In this document: piece after piece, positions 8,041 through 15,470 of the stretch
Position numbering within the stretch: the first letter of the stretch is position 1
Layout: the number at the start of each line of letters is the position of its first letter
NCBI GenBank assembly: GCA_025449845.1
Contig: JANWIP010000001.1
Span: 1 to 64,000, forward strand
Length of the DNA stretch: 64,000 nucleotides
Direction of reading: 5' to 3'
Source of the DNA: Solirubrobacteraceae bacterium
GTDB taxonomy: Bacteria > Actinomycetota > Thermoleophilia > Solirubrobacterales > Solirubrobacteraceae
Translations under genes and position numbers: made by a program
Notes under the pieces: model-generated
The model's database searches: none
The model's input: only the letters and a program-made list of their open reading frames with translations
Told to the model about the DNA's origin: nothing

Positions 8041-8822
8041 TGACTGCCGCAAGCTCATCGGCTGCATCGCCCGCTCGCGCCTTCAGGGATCGTCGCCAGG
8101 CGGGGCGAATGCTGGCGTGGCGCCTGCGTGCGCTAGGGGAGGAGCAGGATGACGAGCATTCCCAGCCTGTGGTGCTTGGCAAGGATGAGCAACCCACGCC
8201 CAGCGACGATGAGCAACCCACGCCCAGCGACGAGGAGCTATCCCGGCCAGTAGTGCTTGGCCTGCCGCGTGGTGGGGTCCCGGTGGCCTATGAGATCGCC
8301 GCCGCCTTGAAGGCTCCACTGGATGTGCTGGTGGCACGCAAGATCGGCGCTCCCAAGAACCCCGAGCTGGGTGTCGGCGCAATTGCCGAGGGTGGGGTGA
8401 GAGTGCTCAGCGAGGAGACGATCCGCAGCTTGTCAATGAGCGAGGAGGAGTTGGAGCGCGCCAGCGCACGCGTCGCGCGTGAGGTGGCCGAGCGCGTGCG
8501 TCGTTACCGCGCGGAGAGGCCGCCGATCCCCTTGCGCGAGCGGACCGTGGTGGTCGTGGATGACGGCCTGGCCACCGGCGGCACCGCCCGCGCGGCAGTG
8601 CGCGCGGTGCGCGCTCGGGGTGCAGCTCGGGTGCTGCTGGCGGTGCCCGTGGGTGTGCCCGACGTTCTCAGGTCGCTTGCGCAGGAGGTCGACGCGGTCG
8701 TGTGCCTACTGGAACCACGGCCGCTGCTGGCCATAGGTCTGTGGTACGAGAATTTTTCTCAGGTCAGCGACGAGGAAGTGGATGAGCTCCTCCTGGCCAG
8801 CTTTCACCGCCGAGGCCTGTAG
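8040..8822 (+). CDS. Phosphoribosyltransferase-domain protein
   Basis: 260 aa from the GTG at 8040. PRTase fold: FRDRRQAGRMLAWRL helix, VVLGLPRGGVPVAYEIA, DVLVARKIGAP, then the PRPP-binding loop VVVVDDGLATGGTA (about residues 170-183). This subfamily (about 220 aa, often fused to or beside dienelactone hydrolase or erythromycin esterase domains) has no assigned base substrate. Residues about 47-69 carry an acidic insertion made of an exact 8-residue tandem repeat that interrupts the strand before the LPRGGVPVA motif. An upstream in-frame start at 7935 would overlap the divergent methyltransferase and is rejected. Confidence 0.82.
   Translation: MTAASSSAASPARAFRDRRQAGRMLAWRLRALGEEQDDEHSQPVVLGKDEQPTPSDDEQPTPSDEELSRPVVLGLPRGGVPVAYEIAAALKAPLDVLVARKIGAPKNPELGVGAIAEGGVRVLSEETIRSLSMSEEELERASARVAREVAERVRRYRAERPPIPLRERTVVVVDDGLATGGTARAAVRAVRARGAARVLLAVPVGVPDVLRSLAQEVDAVVCLLEPRPLLAIGLWYENFSQVSDEEVDELLLASFHRRGL
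8184..8231 (+). repeat. Perfect 24-bp tandem duplication inside the PRTase gene
   Basis: Two identical 24-bp units, each encoding DEQPTPSD, lie head to tail in frame. The flanking VVLG codons are also partly duplicated (PVVLGK before, PVVLGL after), so a larger older duplication probably seeded the array. Confidence 0.85.
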
Positions 8823-8850
8823 CGAGCCGGCCCCGCGTAAGTGTCAAATC

Positions 8851-9801
8851 TCAGCCGTGCAGATGGGCGGCCGCGAAAGGCAGCAACAGGCGAGCCGTCG
8901 CATAAGGCTTCTCGACCATCGGCGAGTGTCCGGCCCCCGCGATGGCCACGACCTGCGCGTGAGGCACGTCAGAGAAGTCCTCGCGCATGGCGGTGGGGGA
9001 GACGATGGCGTCCTGTGTGCCGTAGATGGCCAGCAGCGGCACGCCCAACGCGCTGAGCCTCGTGGCCAGCGACTGATGCTTCAGATAACCACCGTCTTCG
9101 GTGTGGGACTTGGTGTAGGAGGTGAAGGTCATGTGCCAGAAATCGGCGACGAACTGAGGCGGCACGGGGTAGTGCGGTGCGAAGGCGCTCTGCAAGGCAT
9201 TGCTGACCTCGCCGTTGGTGATGAAGGCCGAGCGCAAGACCTGGCCGAGCACGGGCACAAATCCCACGCGCGCGGTGAAGGGGAGCTTGCCCGAGGAGAC
9301 CGTGGGAGGTGAGTCGACCAAAACCACCCCAGCGGCCAAGGAGGGATCGCGCGTGGCCAGGGCGGTGGCGACGAGACCGCCCATGGAATGCCCCACGATC
9401 AGCGCCCTGTGCACGCCGAGCTGATGCAGCGCTTCATCGACGAGCTGCGCCTGGTGTTCCATGGAATAGCCGCCGCTGGGCTTGGAAGAGCCACCGTGGC
9501 CGAGCAGGTCAAAGCGCACGACGTGGTAGTGGGCGTCGAGCAGGGGCACCTCGTTCTGCCACCAGTGCAAGGAGCCGGCGAAGCCGTGCAGCAGCACGAT
9601 CGTGGGCGCGCCCGCGGGACCGTCCTGGCGCACCTGCAGCTGATCGCCGCCGGGCAGCGTCACGAGCCGGCCGATGTCGGCGTGGGCCGGCTTGGTTTCG
9701 GCGGAGACCACCAGCGCGTTGACGCCCAGCGCAACGACCAGTACAAGCAAGACGCCCGCGAGAACCCAACGCAGCTTGATTCTGATGCCGCTCTTGACCA
9801 T
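8851..9801 (-). CDS. Membrane-anchored alpha/beta hydrolase
   Basis: 316 aa. One N-terminal signal-anchor (about 11-33, WVLAGVLLVLVVALGVNALVV) and then an alpha/beta hydrolase fold: oxyanion region IVLLHGFAGS (68-77), nucleophile elbow GHSMGG with Ser139, acid Asp264 in YGTQDAIV and His292 in GAGHSPMVEKP. The catalytic triad is complete, and the protein should sit on the outer face of the membrane. It is convergent with the PRTase gene. It could be an esterase, lipase or haloperoxidase-like enzyme; the substrate is unknown. Confidence 0.88.
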   Translation of the reverse strand: MVKSGIRIKLRWVLAGVLLVLVVALGVNALVVSAETKPAHADIGRLVTLPGGDQLQVRQDGPAGAPTIVLLHGFAGSLHWWQNEVPLLDAHYHVVRFDLLGHGGSSKPSGGYSMEHQAQLVDEALHQLGVHRALIVGHSMGGLVATALATRDPSLAAGVVLVDSPPTVSSGKLPFTARVGFVPVLGQVLRSAFITNGEVSNALQSAFAPHYPVPPQFVADFWHMTFTSYTKSHTEDGGYLKHQSLATRLSALGVPLLAIYGTQDAIVSPTAMREDFSDVPHAQVVAIAGAGHSPMVEKPYATARLLLPFAAAHLHG

Positions 9802-9847
9802 CAGTGTGTCCGCAACGTTCTCATGGCGCTATTGATCATCACGCAAC

Positions 9848-11092
9848 CTACAACGTGGTCCCGGCGGAATCGGTGAGATAAGGCGCCAGCTCGCGGCGGG
9901 CAATCGACAGCTTGTGCACCTCATCGGGGCCATCGGCGAGGCGCAGCGTACGCAGGTGGGCGTAGGCCCAGGCCAGCGTGAAGTCATCGCTGACGCCGCC
10001 GCCGCCGTGCACCTGGATGGCGCGATCGATGACCTTCAAGGCGACGTTGGGCGCGGCCACCTTGATCGCCGAGATCTCCATGCGGGCGTGGCGGTTGCCG
10101 ACGGTGTCCATCAGCCAGGCAGCCTTCAAGGTGAGCAGCCGCGCCATCTCGATCTCGATGCGCGCCTCGGCGATCCAGTCCTGGACGTTGGAGCGCATCG
10201 CAACTGGCTGGCCGAAGGTGACGCGCGAGACAGCGCGCCGGCACATGGCCTCCAGGGCCCGCTCGGCTGCTCCCAGCGAGCGCATGCAGTGGTGGATCCT
10301 GCCCGGCCCGAGCCGCGCCTGGGCGATCATGAAGCCATCGCCCTCGCCGGCGATCAGGTTGGTGGCCGGCACGCGCACGTCGGTGAAGTCGATTTCGGCG
10401 TGGCCCTCCTGGTCCTGGTAGCCGAACACGGGCAGGCCGCGCAGGATGCTCACACCCGGAGTATCGAGCGGCACGAGCACCATGCTCTGCTGCTTATGCC
10501 GGGGGGCATCCAGCTGTGTCTTACCCATGACGATCATGATGCGGCAGTGTGGGTGCAGCGCTCCCGAGGTCCACCACTTGCGCCCGTTGAGCACGTAGTC
10601 ATCGCCCTGGCGCTCGATGCGCAAGGCGATGTTGGTGGCGTCCGAGGAGGCGACATCCGGCTCTGTCATGGCAAAAGACGAGCGAATCTCACCCTCAAGT
10701 AGAGGTATAAGCCAACGCTCTTTCTGCTCATCAGTGGCGAACTGGTGCAGCACCTCCATGTTGCCGGTGTCCGGCGCGGAGCAGTTGCAGACCTCCGAGG
10801 CGATATGACTGCGCCCGAGGATCTCCGCCAAGGGCGCGTAGTCGCTGTTGGAGAGCGCCGCACCGTGGGTGGCGTCACCCTCGCGGGTACAGGCCGGCAG
10901 GAACATGTTCCACAGCCCCGCCTCGCGCGCGCGAACCTTGAGCTCCTCCATGATCGCCGGCTGGTGATGCGGATCGCCGGACTCGAGCAGCTGGCGCTCG
11001 TAGACCGCTTCCGCCGGATAGATGTGCTCGTCCATGAACTGATTGAGGCGCTGCTTGAACTCCTCACAGCGTGGACTGGGCTTGAAGTCCAT
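9848..11092 (-). CDS. Acyl-CoA dehydrogenase (ACAD10/11-like)
   Basis: 414 aa flavin-dependent acyl-CoA dehydrogenase for the first oxidation step of fatty-acid beta-oxidation. Family features in order: an N-terminal helical domain, [16 protein letters not shown] (FAD/substrate beta domain), [23 protein letters not shown], then the C-terminal helical domain with [33 protein letters not shown] and the [10 protein letters not shown] terminus. This C-terminal wording matches the long-chain ACAD10/11 type. I chose the ATG at 11092 (MDFKPSPRC) over an upstream in-frame start, because the extra 112 residues are low-complexity and overlap the sulfatase region antisense. Divergent from the sulfatase. 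Confidence 0.9.
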   Translation of the reverse strand: MDFKPSPRCEEFKQRLNQFMDEHIYPAEAVYERQLLESGDPHHQPAIMEELKVRAREAGLWNMFLPACTREGDATHGAALSNSDYAPLAEILGRSHIASEVCNCSAPDTGNMEVLHQFATDEQKERWLIPLLEGEIRSSFAMTEPDVASSDATNIALRIERQGDDYVLNGRKWWTSGALHPHCRIMIVMGKTQLDAPRHKQQSMVLVPLDTPGVSILRGLPVFGYQDQEGHAEIDFTDVRVPATNLIAGEGDGFMIAQARLGPGRIHHCMRSLGAAERALEAMCRRAVSRVTFGQPVAMRSNVQDWIAEARIEIEMARLLTLKAAWLMDTVGNRHARMEISAIKVAAPNVALKVIDRAIQVHGGGGVSDDFTLAWAYAHLRTLRLADGPDEVHKLSIARRELAPYLTDSAGTTL

Positions 11093-11139
11093 CGGTGGCG
11101 TCTCCCTCTGGCGTCTTGAGTCGGAGTTTTTTGGAAGGG

Positions 11140-11158
11140 AGGACCCCGGAGGGGTCCT
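11140..11158. other. 8-bp perfect hairpin between divergent genes
   Basis: AGGACCCC-GGA-GGGGTCCT. It precedes both coding regions and lacks a T-tract in the right orientation, so it is not an intrinsic terminator here. It uses the same stem arms as the true terminator at 53952-53982. Confidence 0.4.
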
Positions 11159-11252
11159 TGTGTGGGCCGGTATGTGCGACGTTCCGCGTGGCCACGTCGT
11201 AGCCTGCTGTGGGGTGCTTGCTTCATGTAACAGGACTTGGGCGGCACTTGCC

Positions 11253-12812
11253 ATGACCTGCACCCTGCTCTTCCCGCTGGCGCTGTGCGGCTGTGGCTCG
11301 CTGGATCCCGACAGCCGCGCGTCTGACCCGGGCGCGGGCAAGGCCGCGCACGCTACAAACATCTCACTGCCAGGTGCGAGCGCCACGGTGTCCTCCGCGG
11401 GCGGAGCCGCCCCGACGCGCCCCAACATCGTCTTTGTCCTTACCGACGACCTGGCATGGAACCTCGTGCCCTATATGCCCCACGTGCTGGCGATGGAGCG
11501 CAAGGGCGAGACCTTCTCCAACTACTTCGTCACCGACTCCCTCTGCTGCCCCTCGCGCGCGTCGATTTTCACGGGGCGCTTCCCGCACAACACCCATGTG
11601 ACCTCCAACGGCCCGCCCTTCGGCGGCTATCGGGTCTTCCACGAACGCGGCGAGGAACTGCACACCTTCGCAACGGCCCTGCACGGCAAGGGCTATGAAA
11701 CCGCGATGATGGGCAAGTACCTCAACGGGTATCAGCCCGGCGGGGTGGGTGGCGGCGAAGGCTTTCAACCCCCATCGCCTGAGCCGCCCGGCTGGAGTGA
11801 GTGGGACGTGGCCGGCAATGGCTACCCCGAGTTTGGCTACACGCTCAACGAAGATGGTCAGCCAACCGAATACGGCTTCGACCCCCACGAATACCTCACC
11901 GACGTGCTCGCTCGCAAGGGCCTGGGCTTCATCGATCGGGCCGCCAATGCGCGCCGGCCGTTCCTGCTGGAGCTGGCGACCTTCGCCCCGCACTCCCCAT
12001 TCACGCCGGCGCCGCGCGACGAACAGGCCTTTCCGGGTCTGACAGCGCCGCGCACCCCTGCCTTTGACGCTGCCAACACAGCCGCGCCGGCGTGGCTGAG
12101 TCATTTCAAGCCCCTGGAAGCGCAGCAGATCGAACAGATTGATACCCAGTTTCGCCGCCGCGCCCAGGCGGTGCAGGCGGTCGACAACATGATCGCTCTG
12201 ATCGAGGCCAAGCTCAGCGCGCGAGGTCTGGCCAAGAACACCTACATCGTGTTCAGCTCCGACAACGGCCTGCACATGGGCGAGCACCGTCTGATGCCCG
12301 GCAAGCAGACGGCCTTCGACACCGACATTCGCGTACCGCTGATCGTCGTGGGGCCAGGAGTACCCCAGGGCCGCACGGTGGGGGACATGACCGAGAACAT
12401 CGACCTATGCCCCACCTTTGAGCATCTCGCGGGGGCACCGGTGGGGCCGAACGTCGATGGGCACTCGCTCGTGGAACTGCTGCATGGACAGACGCCACCT
12501 GAAGAATGGCGCAAGGAGATACTGGTCGAGCACCATGGCCCGGATCTCGGCCCCGATGATCCCGACCTGCCCACGCGGGGTGCCGGCAACCCCACGACCT
12601 ATGAGGCCTTGCGCACCGCCAGCAGCCTGTACGTGGAGTACGTGACGGGCGAGCGCGAGTACTACAACCTGCGCACGGACCCTTTTGAGGTGCACAACCT
12701 CGCCGCGCACCTCTCGCCGGCGCATGCGCTGCGGCTGCACCGGACGCTTGCGAGGATCGCGGGCTGCCACGGACTGCGCTCCTGCTGGCGCGCCCAACAC
12801 CTGGAAAACTAA
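11253..12812 (+). CDS. Sulfatase (formylglycine-type), probable lipoprotein
   Basis: 519 aa from the ATG at 11253. The N-terminus [16 protein letters not shown] looks like a lipoprotein signal with cysteine at the cleavage site, so the enzyme is likely anchored outside the cell. The sulfatase fold starts at [15 protein letters not shown] (metal-binding Asp pair). The type I sulfatase modification motif is CCPSR (98-102), where the first Cys would be converted to formylglycine. Later ligands appear in [12 protein letters not shown] and [14 protein letters not shown]. No formylglycine-generating enzyme or anaerobic maturase lies in the window. Upstream in-frame starts are possible. The substrate may be a sulfated polysaccharide or sulfate ester; not determinable. 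Confidence 0.87.
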   Translation: MTCTLLFPLALCGCGSLDPDSRASDPGAGKAAHATNISLPGASATVSSAGGAAPTRPNIVFVLTDDLAWNLVPYMPHVLAMERKGETFSNYFVTDSLCCPSRASIFTGRFPHNTHVTSNGPPFGGYRVFHERGEELHTFATALHGKGYETAMMGKYLNGYQPGGVGGGEGFQPPSPEPPGWSEWDVAGNGYPEFGYTLNEDGQPTEYGFDPHEYLTDVLARKGLGFIDRAANARRPFLLELATFAPHSPFTPAPRDEQAFPGLTAPRTPAFDAANTAAPAWLSHFKPLEAQQIEQIDTQFRRRAQAVQAVDNMIALIEAKLSARGLAKNTYIVFSSDNGLHMGEHRLMPGKQTAFDTDIRVPLIVVGPGVPQGRTVGDMTENIDLCPTFEHLAGAPVGPNVDGHSLVELLHGQTPPEEWRKEILVEHHGPDLGPDDPDLPTRGAGNPTTYEALRTASSLYVEYVTGEREYYNLRTDPFEVHNLAAHLSPAHALRLHRTLARIAGCHGLRSCWRAQHLEN

Positions 12813-12908
12813 GGCTCGACTTGAGCATGATAGTTCGGTTTGATAGGAACACCGCTTGATTTGGCGCAAGCATCGCATGCAGGCCTCTGCCCGGCAGGCG
12901 GTTCGCAC

Positions 12909-12937
12909 TTGAAGGCAGCGGGCGCGCCGGATAGTGT
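12909..12937 (+). promoter_or_regulatory. Sigma70-type promoter for the Mce locus
   Basis: -35 TTGAAG (12909-12914), 17-bp spacer, -10 TAGTGT (12932-12937). It lies about 110 nt upstream of the first gene of the locus. The resulting leader contains a palindrome (CCCCAG-C-CTGGGG near 12957) and a GC-rich imperfect stem, so the 5' UTR is structured. Confidence 0.5.
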
Positions 12938-13050
12938 TGTGCGCAGATCGCCATGTTCCCCAGCCTGGGGATCTCGATGTCGCCGGACCGAGAGGGTTCC
13001 GGAGCTACCCGGATCGAGGCGGACCTGTCCATCAAAAGAGGAGAGAACTG

Positions 13051-13818
13051 ATGCGCAGAGCATCCACCTGTCTGGCCATGCTTGCCCTGGCCGTTTTCGC
13101 GCTGCCGGCTATCGCCGCGGCGGAAAAGCCAGTGGTCACGCTGAACGTCAAGGCCGTACCGATTCCCGGGTTCCCGGGGACGGGCAACCACTTGGGCGCC
13201 GGTGCGGACGTCGAAGCGAAGTTCACGATCACCGGACATGAAGTGTCATCGCTCGGCAACGTGCCCTCGCAGTTGACGGGCGTCAACTTCTACGCGCCCA
13301 AGGGCTCGAAGCTGACCACGACGGGCTTTGTGACGTGTCCGGAAGCGACGCTGGTGAACGTTGGGCCTGAAGGGTGCCCCAAGAAGTCGATCGCCAGCCC
13401 CATCGGCAGTGCCGGCGTGGTGGACCCGCTCGGCAGCAGCCTGGTCGAAGAGACCGCCGAACTGCAGGCCTTCTTCGCTCCGGGGGGGGGGTTGTTCTTC
13501 TACGTCAACGCCGCCTCGCCGATCTCGGCCCAGCTGATCGCCGCCAAGGGCCACTTCGTCACCGCTGCCGCGCCCTACGGACCCGAGTTGATCTCCACGG
13601 TCGCACTGATCCAGACGCTTCCGGGCGCTCCGCCGGTATCAACGACATCGGTCAACATCAAGGTCGGCTCGGCCTACAAGAAGGGCAAGAAGACGGTGTA
13701 TTACGCCCGTCTGCCGAAGACCTGCCCCAAGGGCGGCTTCCCGGCGAAGGCCGAATTGAAGTTCGCCACCGGCGAAGTGGTTACGGTGTTGACGAAGGCC
13801 CCGTGCCCCAAGAAGTAG
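13051..13818 (+). CDS. Secreted protein heading the Mce locus
   Basis: 255 aa exported protein. The Sec signal peptide is MRRASTCLAMLALAVFALPA with a cleavage near AIAAAEKP. The mature part is rich in beta-prone segments, carries four cysteines in two pairs (FVTCPEATLVNVGPEGCPKK, KTCPKGG...APCPKK) and ends in PKK. A strong ribosome-binding site (AGAGGAGAG) precedes the ATG; the in-frame start at 12934 lies inside the promoter and is rejected. Family not recognised. Its place 90 bp before the first MlaD gene suggests a role at the cell surface alongside that system. The reading frame contains a run of ten G, a potential slippage point. Confidence 0.72.
   Translation: MRRASTCLAMLALAVFALPAIAAAEKPVVTLNVKAVPIPGFPGTGNHLGAGADVEAKFTITGHEVSSLGNVPSQLTGVNFYAPKGSKLTTTGFVTCPEATLVNVGPEGCPKKSIASPIGSAGVVDPLGSSLVEETAELQAFFAPGGGLFFYVNAASPISAQLIAAKGHFVTAAAPYGPELISTVALIQTLPGAPPVSTTSVNIKVGSAYKKGKKTVYYARLPKTCPKGGFPAKAELKFATGEVVTVLTKAPCPKK
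13482..13491 (+). repeat. G10 homopolymer inside the secreted-protein gene
   Basis: Ten consecutive G in frame encode the end of Pro and three Gly (FAPGGGLFF). A second run of eight G lies at 14011-14018, just after the membrane helix of the first MlaD gene. Loss or gain of one base would truncate the protein. Confidence 0.8.
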
Positions 13819-13851
13819 TCTTCCTGGCAACAGCCTAAGCGGCACCAGCGT

Positions 13852-13879
13852 GGGCGGCCCCGTGAGAGGGGGGTCGCCC
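13852..13879 (+). other. GC-rich hairpin between secreted-protein gene and first mce gene
   Basis: GGGCGGCCCC (13852-13861) can pair with GGGG-GT-CGCCC (about 13869-13879). There is no T-tract. It may act as a processing or attenuation point that lets the first gene be expressed at a different level from the Mce proteins. Confidence 0.35.
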
Positions 13880-13908
13880 TCGCTGTTGATCATGGAGGAA
13901 GGATTGGG

Positions 13909-15468
13909 GTGAGGACGCAGATGGTGTGGTGGAAGAGGGGCGCGGCCGGGGTAGCCGGGGCCCTCTGCATAGTGGCTCTGGCGGCCGTCGTGCTGCTCGC
14001 TGCCTCCTTCGGGGGGGGTAGTGGCTACACCGTGCGTGCGATCTTCGACGACGCCGGCAATCTGATCCCGGGCGAGGACGTCACGATCGACGGCGTCAAG
14101 GCCGGCACCGTCGGCGAAGTTGTGCCGACACCCAACGCCAAGGCAGCAGTGACGTTGAAGATCGACAACCCCGGATTCCAGGACTTTCGTGCCGACGCCA
14201 CCTGCACGATCAAGATCCAGTCGCTGATCGGCGAGAAGAACGTCGACTGCTTGCCGACGCTGCCGCGGCCCGTGGGCACGCCGCTGCCGCCGCCACTGCC
14301 AGTGATCCCCAAAGGGCACGAAGGGGCAGGCCAGCGGCTGATGACGGTGGAGCACACCTCAAGCCCCGTCGATGTCGATCTACTGCAGGACATCACGCGC
14401 CTGCCCGAGCGCCAGCGTCTGACGATCATCCTCAACGAGCTTGGTGCGGGCCTGGCCGGGCGCGGCCCTGATCTGAACGCCGCCATTCGTCGCGCCGACC
14501 CCGCTTTACGTGAACTCAACCGCGTCGTCACCATCCTCGCCTCAGAGAACGAAGTTCTCAACAGGCTGGCCGTGCAGGGCGATGAAGCATTGGCGCCGTT
14601 GGCCAAGGTCAAGGAACGGATCTCCGATTTCATCGTCAAGAGCAACGTGGTCGCCACCGCCACCGCCAATCATCGCGGCGCGGTGGAAGAGAACCTGAAG
14701 CTGCTCCCGGTGTTCTTGCGCGAACTGGGGCCCGCGATGCAGCGTCTAGGGGCGCTCTCCGAACAGATCACGCCCACCGCCACCTACCTGGGGATCGCCG
14801 CGCCGGGCATCAACAAGACCTTCGAAAACATCGGGCCGTTCTCCGCCAGCACCACCAAGTTCTTCGAAAGCCTCGGGGAGAACTCCAAGACGCTCGGGCC
14901 CGCGCTGGTCGCCGCACAGCCCTTCTTCAAACATTTCCAGACGCTCGGAGCCTCGGCCAAGCCATTCGCCGACAACGCCGCGGCATTGACCACGAGCGTG
15001 CGCGAAACGGGCGGCATCGAGCGCCTGGTGGACTCGATCTTCAACGGCGCCGGAGCCACCAACGGCTACAACGCGCTCGGTCACTTCTTGCGAGGGATGG
15101 TTGTGGTCGCCGCGACCTGCCTGAGCTACGCGGTGGTGCCCGCTCCAGGCTGCAACGCCCGCTTCTCCTCGGGCAGCTCCTCGACGAAGAGCAAGACCGC
15201 CTCGACGGCCTCCACCACCGATCTGGTCATGAAGCGCACGCTGGCGGTCCTGCACGGTGCCACTCCGGCGGAGGCCATCGCCAGGTTCCCAGGTGTGGTG
15301 TTGCCCGGCAGTGGCGGTTATCCGACGCCCGCGGAAGGCTCGACCGGTTCGCCCGGCGCGACCCAGCCGGTGGGTGGCACGAGTGGGGGCACCACCTACT
15401 ACGCCCCTTCCTCCAGTGAAAGCCCCGGGGCCAGCGGACTGCTGCTCAACTACCTGCTCGGCAACTGA
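13909..15468 (+). CDS. MlaD/Mce family protein 1
   Basis: 519 aa substrate-binding component of an Mce/Mla lipid transporter. One membrane helix (about 12-33), then the MlaD domain (about 38-118: YTVRAIFDDAGNLIPGEDV, IDGVKAGTVGEV, IKIQSLIGEKNVDC), then a long helical region of the type that forms the coiled tube or needle in Mce proteins, and a Ser/Gly/Thr-rich C-terminal tail. GGAGGAAGG supports the GTG start. First of six paralogues on this strand and the most divergent from the others. It is separated from the next one by a cell-wall hydrolase gene 2 nt downstream. Confidence 0.88.
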   Translation: MRTQMVWWKRGAAGVAGALCIVALAAVVLLAASFGGGSGYTVRAIFDDAGNLIPGEDVTIDGVKAGTVGEVVPTPNAKAAVTLKIDNPGFQDFRADATCTIKIQSLIGEKNVDCLPTLPRPVGTPLPPPLPVIPKGHEGAGQRLMTVEHTSSPVDVDLLQDITRLPERQRLTIILNELGAGLAGRGPDLNAAIRRADPALRELNRVVTILASENEVLNRLAVQGDEALAPLAKVKERISDFIVKSNVVATATANHRGAVEENLKLLPVFLRELGPAMQRLGALSEQITPTATYLGIAAPGINKTFENIGPFSASTTKFFESLGENSKTLGPALVAAQPFFKHFQTLGASAKPFADNAAALTTSVRETGGIERLVDSIFNGAGATNGYNALGHFLRGMVVVAATCLSYAVVPAPGCNARFSSGSSSTKSKTASTASTTDLVMKRTLAVLHGATPAEAIARFPGVVLPGSGGYPTPAEGSTGSPGATQPVGGTSGGTTYYAPSSSESPGASGLLLNYLLGN

Positions 15469-15470
15469 TC

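Noticed and set aside
11140..11158. Intrinsic terminator between the acyl-CoA dehydrogenase and sulfatase genes
   Set aside because: No T-tract on the proper side and the genes are divergent, so nothing ends there.
11093..11428. 112-residue N-terminal extension of the acyl-CoA dehydrogenase
   Set aside because: Low-complexity, overlaps the sulfatase region antisense, and the enzyme fold begins at the ATG at 11092.
11364..12287. 307-codon minus-strand frame inside the sulfatase
   Set aside because: Antisense shadow of the sulfatase core motifs.
12253..13239. 328-codon minus-strand frame across the sulfatase end and Mce promoter
   Set aside because: Arg/Ala/Pro-rich shadow; the plus strand carries a sulfatase and a well-placed promoter.
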